Positions 1-6,849 of a DNA stretch of 64,000 nt are shown here, in pieces. A program made the translations under genes and the position numbers. The stretch lies in the NCBI RefSeq assembly GCF_002237655.1, contig NZ_NOKT01000023.1:62001-126000 (forward strand), written 5' to 3'. Below the pieces are notes generated by a model. It saw nothing but the letters and a program-made list of their open reading frames with translations, did no database searches and was not told where the DNA came from. The DNA is from Streptomyces sp. XY006. Its GTDB lineage: Bacteria > Actinomycetota > Actinomycetes > Streptomycetales > Streptomycetaceae. The stretch's first letter is position 1. Each line of letters opens with the position of its first letter.

Positions 1-177
1 CGCCCACCACACGCCGGCGGCGGCGAGCGCCAGCCCGGCCAGGCCGAGCAGGAGCCACAGCACGCTGCGCAGTCCGGCCGCGGCCAGGGCGACGGCCGCG
101 CTCGCCAGGAGGGCGAGCACGGCCAGCCGGGCCCAACCCGCCGCGCCCGGACGGAAGGGGCCCACGGTGTGCCTCAC
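1..177 (-). CDS. Membrane protein, N-terminal part only (runs off left edge)
   Basis: A reading frame begins at a GTG (177-175) that overlaps the TGA of the next gene upstream as GTGA, which suggests translational coupling. The 59 visible codons give a short basic leader followed by two hydrophobic stretches rich in Ala/Leu (about residues 20-37 and 41-59), so this is the membrane-anchored start of a larger protein. The rest lies outside the window. The pattern recalls the N-terminus of some Streptomyces diacylglycerol-kinase-family proteins, but that is memory only and too little is visible to assign a function. Confidence 0.55.
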   Translation of the reverse strand, partial: MRHTVGPFRPGAAGWARLAVLALLASAAVALAAAGLRSVLWLLLGLAGLALAAAGVWWA

Positions 178-623
178 GGATTGCCCGGCGGCCGTTCGAA
201 GGGCTCCCAGGCATCGTCCTTGCGCACGGTGCACAGGGCCCAGATGATGATCGCCGACATCGCGATCATCACGACCGACCAGACCGGGTAGTACGGCAGG
301 GACAGGAAGTTGGCGATGATCACGAGCCCGGCGATGCCCACGCCGGCGACGCGCGCCCACGTCGACGCCTGGAACAGCCCGGCACTGACGATCACGGCGG
401 CCACGCCCAGGAACAGGTGGACCCAGCCCCAGCCGCTGAGGTCGAACTCGAAGACGTAGTTGCGGGTGTTGACGAAGACGTCGTCCTCGGCGATCGCCGC
501 GATGCCGCGCAGGATGTCCATGATCCCGGCGATCATCAGCATCACGGCGCCGAAAGCCGTCAGGCCGACGGCCCATTCGCGTTTGGCTCTCGACGGCGTG
601 TGCGTGGGGTGTGTGGCGGTCAT
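174..623 (-). CDS. DUF7144-type small integral membrane protein
   Basis: 149 residues with an N-terminal cytosolic tail and four hydrophobic segments (about residues 20-38, 65-85, 90-110 and 113-132). The overall pattern resembles the DUF7144 family that is common in Streptomyces. The ATG at 623 has a purine-rich stretch upstream. Its TGA overlaps the GTG of the partial membrane gene that follows. The biochemical role is unknown. It sits among other small membrane and stress-type genes (SHOCT, HdeD-like, K+ channel), which hints at envelope or stress physiology but proves nothing. Confidence 0.75.
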   Translation of the reverse strand: MTATHPTHTPSRAKREWAVGLTAFGAVMLMIAGIMDILRGIAAIAEDDVFVNTRNYVFEFDLSGWGWVHLFLGVAAVIVSAGLFQASTWARVAGVGIAGLVIIANFLSLPYYPVWSVVMIAMSAIIIWALCTVRKDDAWEPFERPPGNP

Positions 624-657
624 CCTGCTGCCTCGTTTCTTGCTGCGTCCGGCGCCT

Positions 658-1119
658 TCAGCGACCGGAGGGGGAGGTGGCGGAGGCCGGGGAGTCCGAG
701 GCGGTGGAGCCGCTCAGCACCAGGTCCTTCGCCTTGCGGAACTCCTCGTCCGTGATGTCACCGCGGGCACGGATCTCGGACAGGCGGGAGAGTTCGTCGA
801 CGCTGCTCGACCCGCCGCGGGCGGTCTGCCGTACGTAGTCGTCGAAGGCCTGCTGCTGCCGGCGCGCCTGGGACGCTTCCCGGCGGCCCATGTCCTTGCC
901 CCGCGCGACGACGTAGACGAAGACGCCGACGAACGGCAGGACGATGCAGAAGACCAGCCAGCCGGCCTTGCCCCAGCCGCTCATCGTGTCGTCCCGGAAG
1001 ATGTCGAAGACGATCCGGAAGAGCAGGACGAACCACATGATCCACAGGAAGAAGACCAGCATCGTCCAGAAGGCGCTCAGCAGCGGATAGTCGTACGCCA
1101 GGTAGGTCTGCGCGGTCAT
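658..1119 (-). CDS. SHOCT-domain membrane protein with PLDc_N-like N-terminus
   Basis: 153 residues from the ATG at 1119, chosen because a strong GGAGGAG lies about six bases upstream; a longer frame to 1143 has no such site. Two membrane helices (about residues 15-38 and 50-72) form a phospholipase-D-N-like pair. A charged linker follows, then a short C-terminal module containing EIRARGDITDEEFRKAK, the signature of the SHOCT (short C-terminal) domain. SHOCT modules are usually oligomerisation elements. Function is unknown. Confidence 0.8.
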   Translation of the reverse strand: MTAQTYLAYDYPLLSAFWTMLVFFLWIMWFVLLFRIVFDIFRDDTMSGWGKAGWLVFCIVLPFVGVFVYVVARGKDMGRREASQARRQQQAFDDYVRQTARGGSSSVDELSRLSEIRARGDITDEEFRKAKDLVLSGSTASDSPASATSPSGR

Positions 1120-1198
1120 GTCACTCCTCCGTCCCGGGCGCACGCCCGGCAGCAGCTCCGTGCCCCTTCAGGCTGGCCGGTGCCACGGGGGCCCCGCC

Positions 1199-1864
1199 TC
1201 ACCCGGGGCGGGTGAACATGTCAGCGGCGGCGCCCCGGCGCAGCGCGGCCCGCCAGGCCAGCGCCAGCCCCGCTTCGGCCAGGCCGAGGAGAACCAGCCA
1301 CAGACCGAGCAGCCGGGTCAGCGCCCGGGCGGACTCGGCGGGCAGGGCCAGTACGACGACACCCGCGACGACGGCCAGGACGGCGGCGCCGAGCAGGAAG
1401 CCGCGGTGCGGCAGGTCCCGGGCGGCCAGGGCGGTGTAGAGGGTGAGCAGGCCGGACACCAGCCAGACCAGGCCGACGATCAGGGACAGCGCGGTGATGG
1501 TCTGCAGGGGGTTGCGCAGGCACAGCACCCCGGCCAGGACGTACAGCACGGCCAGCAGGAGGCCGGGCAGGCGGTGGCCCGGTTCCGGCCGGGCGAACGT
1601 CTCGACGAACCGGAACGCCCCGGCGGCCAGCAGGTACAGGCCGATCAGGACCGCCACGACGTGCAGGGTCGCCTCCGGCCAGACCAGGAGCAGGATGCCC
1701 GGCACGAGGGTCGCGACCGCCGAGGCGAGGATCCAGGTCCAGGAGCGGCCGACCGCGGCCAGCAGGTCCGCGGGGTCCGCCGCGCGAGCGGGCCCGGGGC
1801 CGTCGGGCCCGGGCCCGCCGCCGTACTCTTCCGCGTCCGGACCGCGGCCTGGCGACGTGGTCAT
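1199..1864 (-). CDS. HdeD-family membrane protein
   Basis: 221 residues starting at the ATG at 1864, preceded by AAGGAGG at good spacing. A longer frame reaches 2176, but that extension runs antisense through a tandem repeat and is not credible. About 35 acidic/Gly-Pro residues are followed by six hydrophobic helices with the paired-helix repeats and the LLVWPEATL-type turn seen in HdeD/DUF308 proteins. In enterics HdeD is linked to acid resistance; in Streptomyces the role is not established. It is transcribed divergently from the potassium channel gene at 2242. Confidence 0.8.
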   Translation of the reverse strand: MTTSPGRGPDAEEYGGGPGPDGPGPARAADPADLLAAVGRSWTWILASAVATLVPGILLLVWPEATLHVVAVLIGLYLLAAGAFRFVETFARPEPGHRLPGLLLAVLYVLAGVLCLRNPLQTITALSLIVGLVWLVSGLLTLYTALAARDLPHRGFLLGAAVLAVVAGVVVLALPAESARALTRLLGLWLVLLGLAEAGLALAWRAALRRGAAADMFTRPG

Positions 1865-2030
1865 GGCTCCTCCTTCTGCCGCACGGCCCCTGAGGGCCAG
1901 CGTCACGCGAGCCCGGGCCGCTGGGGTCACCCCCGACGGGTGATCCCTCCCCACCACCGCCGCGGCGAGCCTGGAGGGACAGCGGGCCGGCGCCGGCGTC
2001 GGGCGCACGGGCCACCCGGCGCCGGCGCGG

Positions 2031-2224
2031 GACCGCCCCGATCCGCCCGAGCGCTGCCCGTGACGGCACAGGAACCGCCCCGATCCGCACGAGAGCCGCC
2101 GGGGCCGGCGCGGGAACCGCCCGGATACCGGCACGAGAAGTGCCCGGGACGGCGCGGGAACGGCCCGGGTCCTCACAGGAGCCGCCCGGATACCGGCGCA
2201 GGAGCTGCCCGGTGCCGGGCGCCA
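2031..2224. repeat. Degenerate 21-23 bp tandem repeat, about nine units
   Basis: Nine imperfect units start near 2031, 2051, 2072, 2093, 2114, 2137, 2158, 2179 and 2202. Each begins with a core like GAACCGCCC or GAGCTGCCC, followed by a variable GC-rich tail such as CGGATACCGGCACGA. The array fills most of the 377-bp space between the HdeD-like gene and the K+ channel gene. The period is mostly 21 bp, with 23-bp units where the tail carries GGATACC. Confidence 0.7.
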
Positions 2225-2241
2225 GAGCGGGAGAGCACGCG

Positions 2242-2874
2242 ATGAGGGATCGAGCGACCGCCCGGACCGGCGCCGTCGGGCCCCCGCACGACCGGGAGCC
2301 GCGGGGCCGCGAGCCGCAGAGCCGCGAGCCGCGACGGCGGCGTGCCTCGGCCGCGGCTCTCGCCCGGGCGCTTCTCATCGCGACCGGGCTCCTCACCGTC
2401 TACTACCTGCTCCCCCTGGACGGACGCCTGTCGAGCGGTGCCTCGGTCGTACTCGTCTTCGGACTGCTGCTGGTCGTGGTGGTCTTCTGGTGGGAGGTGC
2501 GGGCCATCGTGGACTCCCCCTGGCCGCGGCTGAAGGCCGTGGAGGCCCTGGCCACGACGCTGGCGCTGTTCCTGCTGCTCTTCGCGACCGCCTACTTCCT
2601 GCTGGAGCACACCACCCCGGGCTCGTTCAGCGAGCCGCTGACCAAGACGGACTCCCTCTACTTCACGCTCACCACGTTCACGACCGTCGGCTACGGCGAC
2701 ATCGCGGCCCGCTCCCAGACCGGGCGGGTCATCACGATGGTCCAGATGCTCGGCGGGCTGCTGCTGGTGGGCGTGGCCGCGAAGATCCTCGCGGGCGCGG
2801 TGCAGGCGGGCCTGCGCCGGCAGGGCCGGGAGCCGACGGACGACTTCCCCCGCGGCCGGAGGGCCGAACGATGA
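2242..2874 (+). CDS. Two-TM potassium channel (Kcs/Ion_trans_2 type)
   Basis: 210 residues from the ATG at 2242, with GGGAGAG upstream; an in-frame ATG at 2140 lies inside the tandem repeat and is disfavoured. About 40 Arg-rich residues precede two helices, then a further helix, a pore loop with the selectivity filter TTVGYGD (near residue 150) and a last inner helix. This is the ion_trans_2 pore layout for K+ conduction across the cell membrane. No RCK/TrkA-N domain is attached. The TGA overlaps the ATG of the DUF2252 gene (ATGA), so the two are probably translated together. Confidence 0.88.
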   Translation: MRDRATARTGAVGPPHDREPRGREPQSREPRRRRASAAALARALLIATGLLTVYYLLPLDGRLSSGASVVLVFGLLLVVVVFWWEVRAIVDSPWPRLKAVEALATTLALFLLLFATAYFLLEHTTPGSFSEPLTKTDSLYFTLTTFTTVGYGDIAARSQTGRVITMVQMLGGLLLVGVAAKILAGAVQAGLRRQGREPTDDFPRGRRAER

Positions 2875-4280
2875 CCGTAACGGGCTCCCCCAGTTCCTTC
2901 CTGTCCCCCGCCGAACGCGCCGCCGGGGGCCGTAACGCGCGGCGGCGCTCGCCGCGGTCCTCCCACGGCCGGCTGGAGGCGGGACCCGGGCGGTTCGACC
3001 CGGTGGAGGTGGTGGAGCGGCAGTCGGCGACGCGCGTACCGGAGCTGGTGCCGATCCGCTACGGCCGCATGCTGGAATCGCCGTTCCGTTTCTACCGGGG
3101 CGCCGCCGCGATCATGGCGGCGGACCTCGGGTCGGCCCCCGACACCGGGCTGCGGGTGCAGCTCTGCGGGGACGCCCATCTGCTGAACTTCCGGCTGCTG
3201 GCCTCCCCGGAGCGGCATCTGGTCTTCGACATCAACGACTTCGACGAGACCCTGGCCGGGCCCTTCGAGTGGGACGTCAAACGGCTCGCGGCCAGTATCG
3301 CGATCGCCGGCCGGGCGAACGGCTTCGGCACCGCGGAGCAGGACGACGCGGTGGCCACCTGCGTACGCGCCTACCGGCGGCGGATGCGGGAGTTCGCCGG
3401 CATGCGCGTGCTGGACATCTGGTACGCGCAGGACGACGCCGACCGCCTGCAGGAACTGATGGCCGCCTCGATGACGAAGGAGGCCAGGCGCCGCACCGCC
3501 CAGGCGACGGCGAAGGCCCGGACCCGCACGCATCTGCAGGCCCTGGCCAAACTCACGGCCGTCACGGACGAGGGCCGGCGGATCGCAGCCGACCCGCCGC
3601 TCATCACCCCGCTGCGCGACCTGCTCGCCGGCTCCTCGGCGCAGGACCAGGAGAAGGAGGTGCGCGGCGTCCTGGAGGGGTACGCCCGCAGCCTGTCGTC
3701 CGAGCGGCGGCACCTGCTGCGCCACTACCGGATGGTCGACGTCGCCCGCAAGGTCGTGGGCGTGGGCAGCGTCGGCACGCGCTGCTGGATCGCGCTGCTG
3801 CTCGGCCGTGACGACGACGACCCGCTGCTGCTCCAGGCCAAGGAGGCGCAGGAGTCGGTGCTGGCCGCCCACACCGAGGGCATCCGCTACGACAACGAGG
3901 GACGCCGCGTCGTGGCGGGGCAGCGGCTGATCCAGACCACCAGCGACATCCTGCTCGGCTGGACGCACGCCGTGGGCCTCGACGGCCGCGAGCGGGACTT
4001 CTACGTGCGGCAGTTGCGGGACTGGAAGGGCATCGCCCGGCCGGAGACCATGGACCCGGGGCTGCTCCGGCTGTTCGCGCGGCTGTGCGGGGCGAGTCTG
4101 GCCCGGGCCCACGCCCGCTCGGGCGACCCCGTCGCCATCGCCGCCTACCTGGGGGGCAGCGACCGCTTCGACCGCGCCCTCACCGGTTTCGCGCAAGCCT
4201 ACGCCGACCGCAACCAGCGGGACTTCGAGGCGCTCGGCGCCGCCGCCGCCTCCGGCCGGATCCGTACGGCCGTCCTGTGA
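2871..4280 (+). CDS. DUF2252 family protein
   Basis: 469 residues starting in the ATGA overlap with the channel gene. Hallmarks of DUF2252 are visible: RMLESPFRFYRGAA near residue 65, GDAHLLNF near 100, DINDFDETLAGPFEWD near 120, and a C-terminal ARAHARSGD. These resemble aminoglycoside-phosphotransferase/kinase-fold motifs (a GDxHxxN-like loop and a D-x-D/E metal site), so an ATP-using enzyme is plausible, but I know of no established substrate. The coupling with the K+ channel is seen directly; any functional link is inference. Confidence 0.87.
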   Translation: MTVTGSPSSFLSPAERAAGGRNARRRSPRSSHGRLEAGPGRFDPVEVVERQSATRVPELVPIRYGRMLESPFRFYRGAAAIMAADLGSAPDTGLRVQLCGDAHLLNFRLLASPERHLVFDINDFDETLAGPFEWDVKRLAASIAIAGRANGFGTAEQDDAVATCVRAYRRRMREFAGMRVLDIWYAQDDADRLQELMAASMTKEARRRTAQATAKARTRTHLQALAKLTAVTDEGRRIAADPPLITPLRDLLAGSSAQDQEKEVRGVLEGYARSLSSERRHLLRHYRMVDVARKVVGVGSVGTRCWIALLLGRDDDDPLLLQAKEAQESVLAAHTEGIRYDNEGRRVVAGQRLIQTTSDILLGWTHAVGLDGRERDFYVRQLRDWKGIARPETMDPGLLRLFARLCGASLARAHARSGDPVAIAAYLGGSDRFDRALTGFAQAYADRNQRDFEALGAAAASGRIRTAVL

Positions 4281-4288
4281 CGCCCCGA

Positions 4289-4316
4289 CCGGCTCCCGGC
4301 TCACTCCGGGAGCCGG
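4289..4316. terminator. Perfect 11-bp stem hairpin between convergent genes
   Basis: CCGGCTCCCGG (4289-4299), a six-base loop, then CCGGGAGCCGG (4306-4316). It follows the DUF2252 stop and overlaps the 3' end of the opposing 65-codon gene, so it can act in both directions. There is no U-tract, as is usual for actinobacterial terminators. Confidence 0.65.
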
Positions 4317-4498
4317 CGCATCTCGACGACCCTGAGCCCCAGCGACTGGAAGCGGCTCAGCAGCCCGTACAGATGGGCCTCGTCGACCACGGGTCCGAAC
4401 AGGACGGTCTGCCCGGCCATCAGCACGTGGTCCAGCTCCGGGAAGACCTTGGCCAGCGTCTCCGACATCTGTCCCTCGACGCGGATCTCATAGCGCAT
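4301..4498 (-). CDS. Conserved small protein of unknown function
   Basis: 65 residues from the ATG at 4498, preceded by GGGAAGGGCAG. A longer frame to 4561 lacks support. The sequence reads as one alpha/beta unit: a beta strand YEIRVEGQM, an amphipathic helix, a strand TVLFGPVV, a helix AHLYGLLSRFQSLG and a final strand LRVVEMRRL. It has no Cys and no membrane segment, so it is probably cytosolic. I recognise it as a small protein found in actinobacteria, with no known function. Confidence 0.7.
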   Translation of the reverse strand: MRYEIRVEGQMSETLAKVFPELDHVLMAGQTVLFGPVVDEAHLYGLLSRFQSLGLRVVEMRRLPE

Positions 4499-4624
4499 GG
4501 GCTGCCCTTCCCCGGGCTCAGTGGGGTGTGCGGTGCGCGCCCTTCTCCTGCCATGCTCCACCCGGCGGCGGTGGCCGCCCTCACCCGGGACAGGTGAACC
4601 TCGCGGGGGGCCGGGACGGCGGCG

Positions 4625-5146
4625 TCAGTGCTTCAGGACGATCTTGAGCACGATGATCAGCAGTCCCAGCAGCAGGTTGACGGTGGCGGAGAGGGCCATC
4701 TGTCCCCGGGAGGCGCCCGCGCGCACCGCCGCGGCCAGCGACCAGCCCACCTGCCCGGCCACGGCCACGCCGAGCGCCAGCCACAGGGTGCCCGGCACGT
4801 CCAGGCCCAGCAGCGGGCTGACGGCCACGGCGGCGGCGGGCGGAACGGCGGCCTTCAGGATGGGCCACTCCTCGCGGCACACCCGCAGCACGGTCCGGCG
4901 GTCCACGCTCTCCTGCGCCATGCGCGCCCCGAACAGCTGGGCGTGCACGTGCGCGAGCCAGAACACCGCCCCGGTGAGCACCAGCAGCAGCACCAGCTCC
5001 AGCCGGGGCAGCTCGCCGAGGGTGCCGGCGCCGACCACCACGGAGCCGGCGAGCATCGAGCCGTAGACGCCGCCGCTGTAGTCGGCGTGGGCCCGGCGCT
5101 CGGCCTTCCGGGCGCGGCGGGCGGTGCGGTCGGCGGTGTCCGTCAT
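4625..5146 (-). CDS. Four-helix membrane protein of unknown function
   Basis: 173 residues: a basic N-terminus with ARRARKAERRAHADY, then four hydrophobic segments (about 28-48, 52-72, 98-120 and 150-170). Its ATG overlaps the TGA of the drug exporter gene as ATGA (5143-5146), so the two are translated in series with the exporter first. It might be an accessory membrane protein of the exporter, but it shows no family motif I can name. Confidence 0.72.
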   Translation of the reverse strand: MTDTADRTARRARKAERRAHADYSGGVYGSMLAGSVVVGAGTLGELPRLELVLLLVLTGAVFWLAHVHAQLFGARMAQESVDRRTVLRVCREEWPILKAAVPPAAAVAVSPLLGLDVPGTLWLALGVAVAGQVGWSLAAAVRAGASRGQMALSATVNLLLGLLIIVLKIVLKH

Positions 5147-6789
5147 GTCGTGCCTCCGGCTCCGGCGCCGCGGTGCGGCTCTGCGGCCGGAGCGCCCTCG
5201 TCCCGCTCGGGCGGGCGGCTCTGCCGGCCGGCCGGCAGGTGCGGGGTGGCCAGGAAGCCGACGAGGGTGATCCCGCCGGTGGCCAGGACGGCCGCCTTCA
5301 GTCCGTCGAGCTGGGCCGAGGCGTACGACTCGGTGAGGGCTTCCACCTCGGCCGGGGGCAGCCCGGCGCGTTCGCCGGCCGAGCGGACCTGGTCCGTGGA
5401 CACGAAGCTGACGCCGGACTCCAGGGCGATGCCGGTCTGCCTGCGGGCCTCGTCCGAGAGCCGGGGGTCGTTCTCGACCTGGGTGGTGAAGGCGTGCACC
5501 AGGGCCCCGATGAGCAGTGACCCGATGAGGGCGGTGCCCAGCGCCGAGCCGAGGTTCTGCGCGGTGAACTGGAGTCCGCCCGCCTCACTGCGCTCCTCCT
5601 CCCCCACGGCGGACTGGACGACGTTGCCCAGCTGCGAGGCGAGCAGGCCCATGCCGACGCCCAGCAGGGCCATGGCCCCGGCGAACTGGGCGTCGTCGAT
5701 GGCGGGGTCGATGGTGGCGAGCAGCCACACGATCGCACCCGCCAGCGTCAGCAGGGCCAGCCGCACCACCCGCCGGGGCCCCGCCCGCCGCCCGAGCGGT
5801 GCGGCGAGCAGGGACGCCAGCAGCATGGTCACGGACACCGGCAGCAGGCGCAGCCCCGTCTCGAAGGCGTTGAAGCCCTGCACCACCTGCAGGTACAGCG
5901 GGATGGTGAAGAACAGGCCCAGCAGGATGAGGTTCTGGCTCAGGAGCATGGTCAGCCCGGACCGCAGGACGGGCCGGTGCAGCAGTGTCAGGTCCACCAG
6001 GGCGTCCCCGCCGTGCGCGGCCCGCCGCCGCTCCCAGCGGGCGAAGCCGGCCAGGACGAGCACGCCGGCGCCGATGACAAAGAGCGTCGGGGCGAAGCCC
6101 AGCACGGTGAAGGGCGGGTCGCGCGGCTGCACCCAGCCCCAGGCGGTGCTCTGCAGCACGCCCAGCACGCCCAGTCCCAGCCCGGCGGCCGAGAGCACGG
6201 CGCCCGTGCCGTCCAGCCGTGGGGGCCGTTCGGCGGGGGGCGTGCGCGGGATCGCCCGGTGCAGGCAGAGCACGGCCAGGACGACCACGACCTCCCCGGC
6301 GAACACCAGACGCCAGGTGAGGTAGGTCGTCATCCATCCGCCGAGCAGCGGGCCCACGGCGATGCCCGCGCCGGCGAGGCCGCCGATCACGGCGTAGGCG
6401 ACGGCCCGGTCCCGGCCGCGGTAGGACTCGGCGACGAGGGCCGCCATGGACGGCAGGACCAGCGCGGCACCCAGCCCTTCGATGACGGACCAGCCCAGCG
6501 CCAGCACCCACAGGGTGGGGGCCACGGCGGTCAGGGCCGATCCGACGCCGTACACGGCGAGTCCGAGCAGGAACACGCGCCGCCGGCCCAGGATGTCCCC
6601 GAACCGGCCGCCGATCATCATGAAGGCGGCCATGACCAGCGCGTACAGGGTGATCACGGCCTGGATGGCCGTGACCTCGGTGTCGAAGTCCTCGACCAGC
6701 CGGCTGATGGACACGTTCATCACGGAGGTGTCCAGCACCATCAGGAACTGGGCGGTTCCGAGGACGAGCAGGGCGCGCCAGTGGCTCAC
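5143..6789 (-). CDS. DHA2-family MFS drug:H+ antiporter
   Basis: 548 residues with about 14 hydrophobic segments. Motif A appears after the second helix as GGRFGDILGRRRVF, and helix 1 has the MVLDTSVMNVSI pattern typical of EmrB/QacA (DHA2) exporters. It probably expels hydrophobic compounds or cations using the proton gradient. A long soluble or periplasmic loop precedes the final helix. It lies immediately downstream of the LuxR-type regulator on the same strand and is coupled to a small membrane protein by ATGA. The substrate cannot be read from sequence. Confidence 0.9.
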   Translation of the reverse strand: MSHWRALLVLGTAQFLMVLDTSVMNVSISRLVEDFDTEVTAIQAVITLYALVMAAFMMIGGRFGDILGRRRVFLLGLAVYGVGSALTAVAPTLWVLALGWSVIEGLGAALVLPSMAALVAESYRGRDRAVAYAVIGGLAGAGIAVGPLLGGWMTTYLTWRLVFAGEVVVVLAVLCLHRAIPRTPPAERPPRLDGTGAVLSAAGLGLGVLGVLQSTAWGWVQPRDPPFTVLGFAPTLFVIGAGVLVLAGFARWERRRAAHGGDALVDLTLLHRPVLRSGLTMLLSQNLILLGLFFTIPLYLQVVQGFNAFETGLRLLPVSVTMLLASLLAAPLGRRAGPRRVVRLALLTLAGAIVWLLATIDPAIDDAQFAGAMALLGVGMGLLASQLGNVVQSAVGEEERSEAGGLQFTAQNLGSALGTALIGSLLIGALVHAFTTQVENDPRLSDEARRQTGIALESGVSFVSTDQVRSAGERAGLPPAEVEALTESYASAQLDGLKAAVLATGGITLVGFLATPHLPAGRQSRPPERDEGAPAAEPHRGAGAGGTT

Positions 6790-6849
6790 GCGTCCATCAC
6801 AGCGGTGGAACCGGCGGCGTGCCTCACCCCTCGCGGGGGAATCCGCGGT

